A DNA stretch of 64,000 bases, from NCBI RefSeq assembly GCF_008704715.1, contig NZ_CP023689.1:6696001-6760000 (forward strand), written 5' to 3'. The stretch is from Streptomyces chartreusis (lineage in GTDB: Bacteria > Actinomycetota > Actinomycetes > Streptomycetales > Streptomycetaceae). Below the pieces are notes generated by a model. That model was not told the DNA's origin, did no database searches, and was given only the letters and a program-made list of their open reading frames with translations. Each line of letters starts with the position of its first letter. Position 1 is the first letter of the stretch. Shown piece by piece: positions 17,580 to 26,347 of the stretch. The position numbers and the translations under genes were made by a program.

Positions 17580-20179
17580 CGCTGGGCGCTTCCTTCCAGG
17601 GGACGGTGGCCGATGGTCAGCAGCGGCAGGTCGGGCTTGATCTGGTCGCGCTCGGGCACGAAGCCGACGACCGGGTCGGGGGTGTCGGGGGCGTTGACGA
17701 AGGAGACGAAGCGGGCCAGCTTCTCCGGGTCGTTGATGGTCTCCGACCACTCGTCGCGGTAGTTCGCGACATGGGCCGCCATCAGCGTCTCCAGCTCCTC
17801 GCAGATGCCGAGGGAGTCCTCGACGACCACGTCACGGACGTGGTCCAGGCCGCCGGGGATCCGGTCCAGCCACACGCTCGTGCGCTCCAGCCGGTCCGCG
17901 GTGCGGATGTAGAACATCAGGAAGCGGTCGATCAGCCGGATCAGCTCGGCGTCGGAGAGGTCCTGCGCGAGCAGGTCCGCGTGGCGCGGGGTCGCGCCGC
18001 CGTTGCCGCCGACGTAGAGGTTCCAGCCGCCCGCAGTGGCGATCACGCCGAAGTCCTTCGACTGGGCCTCCGCGCACTCGCGCTGGCAGCCGGAGACCGC
18101 CGACTTCAGCTTGTGCGGCGAGCGCAGGCCCCGGTAGCGCAGCTCCAGGTCGATCGCCATCCGGACCGAGTCCTGGACGCCGTAGCGGCACCAGGTCCGG
18201 CCCACGCAGGACTTCACGGTCCGCAGCGACTTGCCGTACGCGTGCCCCGACTCGAAGCCCGCGTCCACCAGCCTCGCCCAGATCAGCGGGAGTTGCTCGA
18301 CCCGCGCGCCGAACATGTCGATCCGCTGGCCGCCGGTGATCTTCGTGTAGAGGCCGAAGTCCCGGGCGATCTCGCCGATCACGATCAGCCCCTCCGGGGT
18401 GATCTCACCACCGGCGATGCGCGGGACGACCGAGTATGAGCCGTTCTTCTGGATGTTGGCGAGGAAGTGGTCGTTGCTGTCCTGGAGGGCCGCCTGCTCG
18501 CCGTCCAGGACATAGCCGCTGGCGCCGATCGTCGGGGCGAGGGAAGCGATGATCGAGCCGACCGCCGGCTTGCAGATCTCGCAGCCGTCGCCGCCCCGGG
18601 CGCCGTCGCGGCCGTAGCGGTCCAGGAGGTCCTGGTAGGTGTTGATGCGCAGGGCGAGGACGATCTCGTAGAGCTCCTCGCGGGTCTGCCCGAAGCAGCC
18701 GCACAGGCCCTTGTCGACCTCGACGCCGGACGCCTCCAGCTCGGCGGTGATCAGCTGGCCGAGGACCTTGACGCAACTGCCGCACGTCGTACCGGCCTTG
18801 GTGCACTTCTTCACCTCGGGCACGGTGGTGCAGCTGTGCTCGGTGACCGCGCCGCGGATCGTGCCCTTGGTGACGTTGTTGCAGGAGCAGATGATCGCGT
18901 CGTCCGGCAGTGCGGACGGGCCGAGCTGGGCGGGCGCACCGGCGCCGGCCGGCAGCACCAGCGACTCGGGGGAGACCGGCGGTACCGAGCCGGTGAACGC
19001 CTTCAGGGTGCCGTACGCCTCCGCGTCACCGACCAGGATGCCGCCGAGCAGCGTGCCGTCGCGGCCGATGACCAGCTTCTTGTACAGGCCCGCGCGGGAG
19101 TCGGAGTACACGACGTCCAGGCAGTCCTCGGTGGCGCCGTGCGCGTCGCCGAAGGACGCCACGTCCACGCCGAGGAGCTTGAGCTTGGTGGAGAGATCGG
19201 CGCCGGTGAAGGACGCCTCGTCGGCGGCGATCGTCGCTGCGGCCGTCTCGGCCTGCTCGTAGCCGGGGGCCACCAGGCCGTACACCCGGCCGTCGGAGGC
19301 CAGCGCGCACTCGCCGATCGCGAAGACGTGCGGGTCGGCGACCGTACGGCACTGCTCGTCGACCGTGATGCCGCCGCGCTCGCCGACCGTCAGACCGCAG
19401 TCGCGGGCCAGCTGGTCGCGGGGGCGGACACCGGCACTGAACACCACGAGATCCGTGGCGAGTTCAGAGCCGTCGGACAGCTTCATGCCGGTGACGGCAC
19501 CGCTCTCGCCGACCACGATCTCCTGCGTGCCGACCCCCGTGTGCACGGTGAGGCCCATGTCCTCGATGGTGCGCAGCAGCGCGGCGCCGCCGCCCTCGTC
19601 GACCTGGACGGGCATCAGCCGGGGCGCGAACTCCACGATGTGCGAGGTCAGTCCGAGGCCCTTCAGCGCACCGGCCGCCTCCAGGCCGAGCAGACCGCCG
19701 CCGACCACGGCACCGGTCGTGCGGGTCTTCGCGTACTCCTCGATCGCGAGCAGGTCGTCGATCGTGCGGTAGACGAAGCAGCCCTCGGCGTCCTTGTTCG
19801 GGACCGGCGGCACGAAGGGGTAGGAGCCGGTGGCGAGGACGAGGGTCTCGTACCCGAAGACCTCGCCGGACCGGGCGGTGACCTTCTTCGCCTCGCGGTC
19901 GACGGAGACGGCCGGGTCGCCGACGTACAGCTCGATGCCGTGCGTCTGGATGAACTCCATGTCCGTCATGGACAGGTCCTCGGGCGTCTTCCCCGAGAAG
20001 TACGAGGTCAGCGCCACGCGGTCATAGGCCGGACGCGGCTCCTCGCACAGCACGACCACGCGGTGGGTGGCGGTCAGGCCGCGCTGGGCGAGCGCTTCGA
20101 GGAAGCGCTGGCCGACCATGCCGTGGCCGACGAGCACGATCGTGGGGGTGGCCTCCGTGGCCTCCGGGGTGGCGGTCAT
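17576..20179 (-). CDS. nirB: Nitrite reductase [NAD(P)H] large subunit
   Basis: 867-residue siroheme enzyme that takes six electrons from NAD(P)H to turn nitrite into ammonium. Domains in order: a pyridine-nucleotide-disulfide oxidoreductase FAD/NAD domain (VLVGHGMVGQRF at the N-terminus, VVGGGLLGLEAA); a BFD-like [2Fe-2S] domain around residue 430 (ICSCNNVTKG, CGSCVKVLGQL); and nitrite/sulfite reductase domains with the siroheme/[4Fe-4S] cysteines in SCVGRTWC (about 658) and SGCQREC (about 698). The ATG at 20179 overlaps the stop of the flavoprotein gene upstream (TGATG). A GlnR-like box precedes the operon. Confidence 0.96.
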   Translation of the reverse strand: MTATPEATEATPTIVLVGHGMVGQRFLEALAQRGLTATHRVVVLCEEPRPAYDRVALTSYFSGKTPEDLSMTDMEFIQTHGIELYVGDPAVSVDREAKKVTARSGEVFGYETLVLATGSYPFVPPVPNKDAEGCFVYRTIDDLLAIEEYAKTRTTGAVVGGGLLGLEAAGALKGLGLTSHIVEFAPRLMPVQVDEGGGAALLRTIEDMGLTVHTGVGTQEIVVGESGAVTGMKLSDGSELATDLVVFSAGVRPRDQLARDCGLTVGERGGITVDEQCRTVADPHVFAIGECALASDGRVYGLVAPGYEQAETAAATIAADEASFTGADLSTKLKLLGVDVASFGDAHGATEDCLDVVYSDSRAGLYKKLVIGRDGTLLGGILVGDAEAYGTLKAFTGSVPPVSPESLVLPAGAGAPAQLGPSALPDDAIICSCNNVTKGTIRGAVTEHSCTTVPEVKKCTKAGTTCGSCVKVLGQLITAELEASGVEVDKGLCGCFGQTREELYEIVLALRINTYQDLLDRYGRDGARGGDGCEICKPAVGSIIASLAPTIGASGYVLDGEQAALQDSNDHFLANIQKNGSYSVVPRIAGGEITPEGLIVIGEIARDFGLYTKITGGQRIDMFGARVEQLPLIWARLVDAGFESGHAYGKSLRTVKSCVGRTWCRYGVQDSVRMAIDLELRYRGLRSPHKLKSAVSGCQRECAEAQSKDFGVIATAGGWNLYVGGNGGATPRHADLLAQDLSDAELIRLIDRFLMFYIRTADRLERTSVWLDRIPGGLDHVRDVVVEDSLGICEELETLMAAHVANYRDEWSETINDPEKLARFVSFVNAPDTPDPVVGFVPERDQIKPDLPLLTIGHRPLEGSAQR

Positions 20180-21390
20180 CAGGAGCCTCCATCGTTGGTG
20201 AGCAGGTGGAGCAGGGGGGCGTCGTCGGGGAGCGGCTCTGCTCCCTCCCAGGCGCGGGCGAGCGCGCCGACGGTGCCGAGTTCGCCGACGAGGACCCCGC
20301 CGACCAGGCGGTCGTCGCGGACGACGACCTTGCGGTAGGTGCCGCGGGTGGCGTCGGTGAGCTGTACGACGTCGTCACCGGGCCGGGCCTCGGTCTCGCC
20401 GAACGCGGCGAGGTCGAAGAAGCCCTCACCGGCCAGCGTCAGCCGGGTCAGCGCACGCGTGCCGGTGTAGCGGGCACCGCCGTCCCCGGCCAGCGACTCG
20501 GCGAGGACGTCGGCCTGTTCCAGCGCGGGCGCGGCCAGCCCGTACACCGTGCCGTCGTGCTGCGCGCAGTCGCCGACGGCCCGGATGTGCGGGTCGGACG
20601 TACGGAGTTCGTCGTCGACGAGGATGCCCTTGTGCACGGCGAGCCCCGCCTCCTTGGCGAGCCCGGCGCGCGGGTGGACGCCGCAGGCCAGGACCACGAG
20701 GTCGGCGTCGAGGGCGTACCCGTCGGCCATCTCCACCGAGCGGACCGCGCCGCCGACGCAGCGCACGTCCCGCACCCGCAGGTCGGTGTGCACCTCGACG
20801 CCGAGACCCGTGAGGTGGCGCCGGACCAGCGTGGAGGCGGCCGGGTCGAGTTGACGCTCCATCAGCCGCTCGGACTGCTGGGCGAGCACGACCTGCGCGC
20901 CGCGCAGTGCCAGCGCGCGGGCCGCGGAGACCCCGAGGAGCCCGCCGCCGATCACGACCGCCCGCACCCCCGGCCGTACCGCCTTGGACAGGCCCAGGCA
21001 GTCGTCCATGGTGCGGAAGGCGTGGACCCCCTCGGGCAGTTGGTGGTCCGGCGTGAACAGCCCGCGCAGCGGCGGCAGCACCGCGTTGGAGCCGGTGGCC
21101 AGGACGAGGGTGTCGTACGCGATCTCCGACCCGTCCGCGAGATGTACGGCTCGCATCTCGCGGTCGATGCCGGTGACCCGGCCCCGGGTCAGCTCCGCGG
21201 GCGCCGGCAGGGCGATCACGTCGGGGCTGTACCGTCCGGCCAGCACCTCGGCGAGCAGCACCCGGTTGTACGGGCGGTGCTCCTCGTCGCCGACGAGCGT
21301 CACGGGCGTGCCCAGCTCGCCGAGCCGCCGGGCGAGCCGTACGCCCGCGAGGCCGGCGCCGATCACCACCACACGCGTATTCGAGGTCAT
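20179..21390 (-). CDS. FAD/NAD(P)-dependent oxidoreductase of the nitrite/nitrate reductase operon
   Basis: 403 residues, homologous in layout to the N-terminal half of NirB: VVVIGAGLAGVRLARRL, a central VIGGGLLGVSAARAL NAD site, and an FAD-binding AVGDCAQ near residue 275. It lacks iron-sulfur and siroheme domains. It is the first gene of the operon with nirB and nirD (TGATG overlap). In Bacillus-type systems a similar flavoprotein (NasB) feeds electrons to the nitrate reductase NasC, so this may be the electron donor for the nitrate reductase at 31175-33352; that is inference. The ATG at 21390 has only a weak GGA ribosome site; the frame extends further upstream but crosses the GlnR-like box. 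Confidence 0.88.
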   Translation of the reverse strand: MTSNTRVVVIGAGLAGVRLARRLGELGTPVTLVGDEEHRPYNRVLLAEVLAGRYSPDVIALPAPAELTRGRVTGIDREMRAVHLADGSEIAYDTLVLATGSNAVLPPLRGLFTPDHQLPEGVHAFRTMDDCLGLSKAVRPGVRAVVIGGGLLGVSAARALALRGAQVVLAQQSERLMERQLDPAASTLVRRHLTGLGVEVHTDLRVRDVRCVGGAVRSVEMADGYALDADLVVLACGVHPRAGLAKEAGLAVHKGILVDDELRTSDPHIRAVGDCAQHDGTVYGLAAPALEQADVLAESLAGDGGARYTGTRALTRLTLAGEGFFDLAAFGETEARPGDDVVQLTDATRGTYRKVVVRDDRLVGGVLVGELGTVGALARAWEGAEPLPDDAPLLHLLTNDGGS

Positions 21391-21413
21391 GTCCAGGAGC
21401 GTGCGTTGCCGGT

Positions 21414-21451
21414 GTTTCCCGACCGCATCACGTCTGTTTCCCACGAGGAAC
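21414..21451 (-). promoter_or_regulatory. GlnR-like box before the flavoprotein-nirBD operon
   Basis: On the minus strand: GTTCC-n6-GAAAC-n6-GATGC-n6-GAAAC. The two GAAAC half-sites are exactly 22 bp apart and the other half-sites fall 11 bp before each. This fits the known GlnR consensus (gTnAc-n6-GaAAc repeated). It lies 24-61 bases before the start codon. GlnR activates nitrite reductase in Streptomyces (known). Confidence 0.7.
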
Positions 21452-21640
21452 GCTGCCCTCAGCGGGGCCCGGGTGCGGATGTGAGGGTTCGGAGGGCGCG
21501 GCGGGGGCGGGCTGTGAGGCCGGGCGGGGTGGGGTGAACCGTACCCCCGGTTTCCGTGCAGCCCCCATCGAATACGACCCGGCGCGGCGGGAGTCTGGAG
21601 GCATCGGCTTTCAGCGGCTCATGCCAGGGGGGAATGTGTG

Positions 21641-22147
21641 ATGGACCTCGTTCGCGGGAGGGGGCCGGCCGGGCGGGACGTCGCCGCCGTATGGGTGTGG
21701 CGGCTCGTGCGTGAGCCGTTCACCGCGCGGACGTGGCGGCGGACCGCGTACGCGGTGACCGCGCTTCCGGTGGGGGCGGTGTGCGTGCCCCTCGCGGCGG
21801 CGGGACTGCCCACCGGCCGCTGGCAGCGCGGGCTGGCACGACGGCTGCTCGGCGCCGAGATCCCCTGCGGCCCCCGGACCGGGCTGGTGCACGCGCTGGT
21901 CGCGCTGCCGCTGAACCTGATCAGCGCCGTCGTCACGCTGTACGGCTGGTCGATCGTGCCGATGAACCTGGGCTGGCCCCTGCGAGCGGGCGGCGATCCC
22001 GCAGGCGCGTGGGGCGGGCCCACGTTCGCCGGGGCATGGGCGTTCCACGCGATCGTCGGCGGGGTCGGCTTCCTGCTGCTCATGCCGTGCGTCGTGCGCG
22101 CGCTGACCGGGCTCCAGCTCCGGTGGGCCCGCACGGCCCTCGCCTAG
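21641..22147 (+). CDS. Membrane protein next to a two-component system
   Basis: 168 residues with about four hydrophobic segments (for example AVTALPVGAVCVPLAAAGL, ALVALPLNLISAVVTLYGW, AIVGGVGFLLLMP). It resembles the 'putative sensor' membrane domain that in other actinobacteria is fused to the N-terminus of NarL-type histidine kinases; the kinase ten bases downstream begins with a similar arrangement. The ATG at 21641 is chosen because AGGGGGGA lies seven bases before it; a GTG one codon earlier is also possible. It probably helps the kinase sense a membrane or lipid signal (inference). Confidence 0.72.
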   Translation: MDLVRGRGPAGRDVAAVWVWRLVREPFTARTWRRTAYAVTALPVGAVCVPLAAAGLPTGRWQRGLARRLLGAEIPCGPRTGLVHALVALPLNLISAVVTLYGWSIVPMNLGWPLRAGGDPAGAWGGPTFAGAWAFHAIVGGVGFLLLMPCVVRALTGLQLRWARTALA

Positions 22148-22157
22148 GTTGGCCGTC

Positions 22158-23438
22158 GTGATCCGCCTCCGCTCCCTCGCCGCCGCCACCTTCGGCCGCC
22201 GTGCCCTGGCCGCCCTGCTGTACGCGGTCGTCGCCTTCCCGCTGGCGCTGATCGGCTTCGTACTGGTCCTGGCCGGGCTGGCGCTGGGCGGAGTGCTGTC
22301 CGTGACCACGGTCGGGCTGTGGCTGATCGCCGGGACGGTGCGCGGGGCCCTGGCGCTGGGCGCGGTGCAGCGGGGCCTGGCCCGCGGGCTGCTCGGCGTG
22401 GAGATCGAGCCGCCCACCCCGCCGGGCGGCGCGGGGGTGCTGGGCCGGCGGCGGGCGCTGCTCGGCGAGCGAGTGGGCTGGCGGGCCGTGGCCTGCGCGC
22501 TGGCGACCCCGTTCACCGCGGTACTCGGACTCGTGGCCGTCCTCGCCGGATACGTGTACGGCGCCCTGTTCACCCTGCACCCGCTGCTCAAGGACCTGAA
22601 CCACCGCACGGTCCACCATGCCGACGGCTCGGTGACGCGCGTGTCGCTGGAGTTCTTCGGCCACCAGGTCGACAGCTGGCCGCGCTGGCTGATCCCGGTC
22701 ACGGCCGGGCTGCTGCTGCTCGCCGTCGCCCCTGCCCTGCTGCGGCACGCCCTCACCCCGCACCGTCTGCTGCTGACGGCACTGCTCGGCCCGAGCGCCG
22801 CCGACCGCCGGATCCGTGCCCTGGAGGAGACCCGCGCGCACGCCGTCGAGGACGCCGCAGCCACCCTGCGCCGGATCGAACGGGACCTGCACGACGGCAC
22901 CCAGGCCCGGCTCGTCGGCCTCGCCATGCATCTGACCGTGATCCACGAACTGGTCACCGCCGACGCCGACCGCGGCCGCGTCCTCGCCGTAGTCGACACC
23001 GCCCGCTCCAACGCCGCCCAGGCCATCGCCGACCTGCGGCACCTGGTCAAGGGCATCCATCCGCCCGTACTGGACGAGGGCCTGCCCGCGGCCCTCGCCA
23101 CCCTCGCCGCGGACAGTCCCCTCAGCGTCGACGTCAGCACCGACATCCGCACCCGCCCCACTCCGGCCGTCGAGTCCATCGCCTACTTCTGCACCGCCGA
23201 ACTCCTCGCCAACGCCACCAAGCACAGCGGTGCCGACACGGCCACGGTGACCGTCACCGCCCACGACGGCCCGCTGCGCCTGCGCGTCGCCGACGACGGC
23301 CGGGGCGGAGCGGTGATCGGCGCGGGCTCCGGACTCACCGGGCTGCTGGCCCGGGTGCGCACGGTCGACGGCACCCTCACCTGCGACAGCCCGCCGGGAG
23401 GGCCTACGGTGGTCACCGTCGAGCTGCCCCGCGCCTGA
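22158..23438 (+). CDS. NarL-type sensor histidine kinase
   Basis: 426 residues. The N-terminal half has four or more membrane segments and no obvious external domain. Then comes a HisKA_3 dimerisation domain with ERDLHDGTQARLVGL (phospho-His about residue 246) and an HATPase with ELLANATKHS, DDGRGGA and GSGLTGLLARV. There is no ribosome site. TAGGTT at 22145-22150 lies seven bases before the GTG at 22158, which would fit a leaderless transcript; a TTG at 22149 is the alternative. The response regulator gene follows 41 bases later. Confidence 0.9.
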   Translation: MIRLRSLAAATFGRRALAALLYAVVAFPLALIGFVLVLAGLALGGVLSVTTVGLWLIAGTVRGALALGAVQRGLARGLLGVEIEPPTPPGGAGVLGRRRALLGERVGWRAVACALATPFTAVLGLVAVLAGYVYGALFTLHPLLKDLNHRTVHHADGSVTRVSLEFFGHQVDSWPRWLIPVTAGLLLLAVAPALLRHALTPHRLLLTALLGPSAADRRIRALEETRAHAVEDAAATLRRIERDLHDGTQARLVGLAMHLTVIHELVTADADRGRVLAVVDTARSNAAQAIADLRHLVKGIHPPVLDEGLPAALATLAADSPLSVDVSTDIRTRPTPAVESIAYFCTAELLANATKHSGADTATVTVTAHDGPLRLRVADDGRGGAVIGAGSGLTGLLARVRTVDGTLTCDSPPGGPTVVTVELPRA

Positions 23439-23479
23439 CTCGGCCCCACGGACCGCCCCCCACCGCCGATCGGAGCCGC

Positions 23480-24130
23480 ATGCGCGTCGTCATCGCCGAG
23501 GACTCCGCCATCCTGCGCGACGGGCTCGTGCAACTCCTCCAGCTCAGGGACGTCGAGGTCGCCGCCGCGGTCTCCGACGCCGACGCGCTGCTGGCCGCCG
23601 TCGCCGAACACGCCCCCGACGTCGCCGTCGTCGACATCAGGCTGCCGCCCACCCAGAGCGACGAGGGCGTACGCGCGGCCCTGCGGCTGCGGCACGAGCA
23701 CCCCGGCCTCGGGGTCCTGCTGTTCTCGCAGTACGTCGAGACCGCGCACGCCGCCCGGCTGCTCACCGACCCCGCCGGGTTCGGGTATCTGCTCAAGGAA
23801 CGGGTCGTCGACATCGGGGAGTTCGTGGGCGCGCTGGAGCGGGTCGCGGCCGGCGGCACCGCGCTGGACCCCGAGGTCGTGGCCCAGCTCTTCGGCGCGA
23901 GCCGGCGCGCCACCGCCCTGGACGCGCTCACGCCCCGCGAGCGCGAGGTGCTCGCCCTGATGGCCGAGGGCCGCACGAACCACGCCGTCGCGACCGCGCT
24001 GACGGTCTCCGAACGGGCCGTGGAGAAGCACATCGCCAACATCTTCACCAAGCTCGACCTGCCGCCGTCGGAGACCGGGCACCGCCGGGTGCTGGCGGTG
24101 CTCAGGTACCTGGAGGGCACGCGGGCCTGA
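23480..24130 (+). CDS. NarL/LuxR-family response regulator
   Basis: 216 residues. The receiver domain has AEDSAILRDG and the phosphoacceptor Asp in VVDIRLPP (about residue 54). The C-terminal LuxR-type HTH has LTPREREVLALMAEGRTN and VEKHIANIFTKL. GGAG lies four bases before the ATG at 23480. It is the partner of the histidine kinase immediately upstream. The targets are unknown. Confidence 0.93.
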   Translation: MRVVIAEDSAILRDGLVQLLQLRDVEVAAAVSDADALLAAVAEHAPDVAVVDIRLPPTQSDEGVRAALRLRHEHPGLGVLLFSQYVETAHAARLLTDPAGFGYLLKERVVDIGEFVGALERVAAGGTALDPEVVAQLFGASRRATALDALTPREREVLALMAEGRTNHAVATALTVSERAVEKHIANIFTKLDLPPSETGHRRVLAVLRYLEGTRA

Positions 24131-24165
24131 CCGGGCTCGCGAACCTCAGATGCTCCTCAGGTACA

Positions 24166-24202
24166 TGGACGGCACACGCATCCCCTGCCTAGGGTCGCGA
24201 TC
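24166..24202 (+). promoter_or_regulatory. Promoter of the TSUP gene, probably leaderless
   Basis: TGGACG (24166-24171), an 18-base spacer and TAGGGT (24190-24195) lie seven bases before the ATG at 24203. There is no ribosome site. The spacing fits a principal-sigma promoter giving an mRNA that begins at or very near the start codon. Confidence 0.55.
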
Positions 24203-24985
24203 ATGCCCGACATATCCCTGACCACGGTCGTCGTCCTGTGCCTCGCGGCCCTCGCGGCCGGCTGGATCGACGCCGTGGTCGGCGGCGGCGGACTGCTGCT
24301 GCTCCCCGCCCTGCTGCTCGGCCTCCCGGCGAGCACCCCGGCCGCCTACGCGCTCGGCACCAACAAGGCGGTCGCCATCGTCGGCACGACGGGTGCCGCG
24401 GTGACGTACGCCCGCAAGGCACCGGTGGACGTACGCCTCGCCGTGCGCATCGGCCTCGCCGCGCTCGCGGGCTCCTCCGGGGGCGCCTTCTTCGCGGCCG
24501 GGATGAGCACCGAGGTGCTCAAGCCCGTGATCATGGTGGTGCTGCTGGGCGTGGCCGCCTTCGTGATCCTGCGGCCCGCCTTCGGCACCGCCCCGGCGAC
24601 CGGCCCGGCCTCACCGCGCCGGATCCTCGCCGCGATCGGCCTCGCGGGCCTGGGCATCGGCTTCTACGACGGCCTGATCGGCCCCGGCACCGGGACGTTC
24701 CTGGTCCTCGCTCTGACCGCCGTGCTCCACCTCGACCTCGTCACCGCCTCCGCGACCGCGAAGATCGTCAACTGCTGCACCAACGCCGGCGCGCTCGCCA
24801 CCTTCGCCTGGCAGGGCACCGTCCTGTGGCAACTGGCCGCCGTGATGGCTGTCTTCAACCTCGCGGGCGGCACCCTGGGAGCTCACACGGCCCTGAAGAA
24901 GGGCAGCGGCTTCGTCCGGGTCGTCCTGCTGACGGTGGTGTTCTCCCTGGTGGTGAAACTCGCGTACGAACAGTGGCTGGCCTAG
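24203..24985 (+). CDS. TSUP (TauE/SafE) family permease
   Basis: 260-residue membrane protein with seven to eight hydrophobic segments in two repeated halves. DAVVGGGGLLLLPALLL and the second-half GLIGPGTGTFLVLAL are the paired TauE/SafE signatures. Family members export sulfite, sulfoacetate or related anions; the substrate here is unknown. No sulfur gene is adjacent. It follows the NarL-type regulator with a 72-base gap that carries its own promoter. Confidence 0.88.
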   Translation: MPDISLTTVVVLCLAALAAGWIDAVVGGGGLLLLPALLLGLPASTPAAYALGTNKAVAIVGTTGAAVTYARKAPVDVRLAVRIGLAALAGSSGGAFFAAGMSTEVLKPVIMVVLLGVAAFVILRPAFGTAPATGPASPRRILAAIGLAGLGIGFYDGLIGPGTGTFLVLALTAVLHLDLVTASATAKIVNCCTNAGALATFAWQGTVLWQLAAVMAVFNLAGGTLGAHTALKKGSGFVRVVLLTVVFSLVVKLAYEQWLA

Positions 24986-25127
24986 GGCAACTCGATGAAC
25001 GGCCAGGTGAACGGTCGCGCTCTTGTCGTGGGCGGCAGACAGAGCGGGTGCACATTGCCGGGGCCAGGCATTGTGACGGTTGGAAAACGATGACAGCGTC
25101 TGCACCGGTGCGATCAAGAAGAGGCAC

Positions 25128-26294
25128 ATGGTCCCGTTGCTTGCGGTCGTCGATATGGCGATCGTGCTCGTCATAGGGGGTGCAGTGGCCCTGCTCACTG
25201 TTCGGGATGCTCGTCGTCGGGCAGCATCAGCTGCGGCATACGTCATCGCGGTCGGGGTGCACCTGGGAGTCGCGGGGCTGGCGGCCGGGGGAGCGCTCTT
25301 CATCGTCCTCGGCTGGGATTCCGTGGTACAACCCGTGGTCGGCGTGGTCCTGCTCGCGCTCGCCGGCTACCTGTGGCCCCGCCCGGCTAAACCGGCACCC
25401 GGCCGACTCGTGCTGGAACGGACGCAGGCAGTAGAGCTGTTCGCTCTGCTGGACCGGATTTCCCACGCGGCCGGAGTGCGGCGAATCGACGTCGTTCAGC
25501 TCGACACGCGCTTCTCGCTGAGAGTCGCCGCCTTCGGCGTCAGGCGCAGGAGGGTATTGGTCCTGGGCTATCCGCTGTGGGTGGTGACCGGATGGCAACA
25601 GCGGATGGCAGCCATCGCGCACGCTCTGGTGCGCCAGGCCCACGACATCCGTAGCGATGCGGTGATCGAAACTGCCGTCGAAACCCTGTGCAGGGCATCG
25701 CATCTGGCCGGCAGGCCATCCTCGTCGGACGATGCCGCCGATCAACTGCTGAGGCCGTCTGCGCTGTCCCGCTACGGCGACGAAATGACCACTGCTGCCG
25801 GCAAGTTCGCCTCTCGTACCCGAGCCCTGGACTGGGCACTGTGGGTGCCTGGACTGATCGCTCGCGGCACGAAGTGGCTCCTTCTGAGGGCCACCCGATC
25901 CGCGGTTCGCGATGCCGAATGTCGGGCTGACGTTCTCGCTGCCCGCATCGTGTCTCCCTCAGCGGCCGCAGCGGCAGCGCCGGACCGAGATCTTGTCCGT
26001 AGGGTCGCCGTCGAGATGCATCGCCTGGCGGTCACCTTCCGCACCTTCCCTCCTCGTGACAGGCGCAGTGCCGTGGAGGGCTACTGGGGAGCGGTCGGTC
26101 AATACGCGAAGACCCAGCAGCTCGGACCGAACGAGTCCGTCGGACCCGATGCCGAGACCGGGGTGCCGCTCCCTGACCGGGCCGCGGCAGACGCCATACA
26201 GCGTGAACTTCGCCAAGCTGCCGATGTCCTGGCCGAGACCGTCCTCCAAGGCGATCACACAGTCGGGGTGGCACCCGCGGAGAACCTCCCCTAG
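25128..26294 (+). CDS. M48-like membrane protein lacking the HExxH zinc motif
   Basis: 388 residues. Two or three membrane segments lie in the first 90 residues, then a domain laid out like actinobacterial M48 metallopeptidases: VLGYPLWVVTGWQQRMAAIAHALVRQAHD, where active members have an HELGH-type site, and further on RDAECRADVLAARI, matching the segment with the third zinc ligand. Here HExxH has become HALVR, so the catalytic Glu and second His are gone and it is probably not a protease. Codons ending in A or T are clearly more frequent than in neighbouring genes, suggesting a different history or relaxed selection. The ATG at 25128 is preferred (AGAGG just before it); an upstream TTG at 25080 is possible. 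The family call is an inference from layout. Confidence 0.6.
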   Translation: MVPLLAVVDMAIVLVIGGAVALLTVRDARRRAASAAAYVIAVGVHLGVAGLAAGGALFIVLGWDSVVQPVVGVVLLALAGYLWPRPAKPAPGRLVLERTQAVELFALLDRISHAAGVRRIDVVQLDTRFSLRVAAFGVRRRRVLVLGYPLWVVTGWQQRMAAIAHALVRQAHDIRSDAVIETAVETLCRASHLAGRPSSSDDAADQLLRPSALSRYGDEMTTAAGKFASRTRALDWALWVPGLIARGTKWLLLRATRSAVRDAECRADVLAARIVSPSAAAAAAPDRDLVRRVAVEMHRLAVTFRTFPPRDRRSAVEGYWGAVGQYAKTQQLGPNESVGPDAETGVPLPDRAAADAIQRELRQAADVLAETVLQGDHTVGVAPAENLP

Positions 26295-26316
26295 CGCCTC
26301 CCTCGGCATGGAGGCG
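26295..26316. terminator. Hairpin between convergent genes
   Basis: CGCCTCC (26295-26301), an eight-base loop, GGAGGCG (26310-26316). It starts directly after the stop of the M48-like gene and faces the sortase gene stop at 26348. Confidence 0.6.
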
Positions 26317-26347
26317 GGAGAACATCCTGGGGCCGTGTGAGGAGCGG

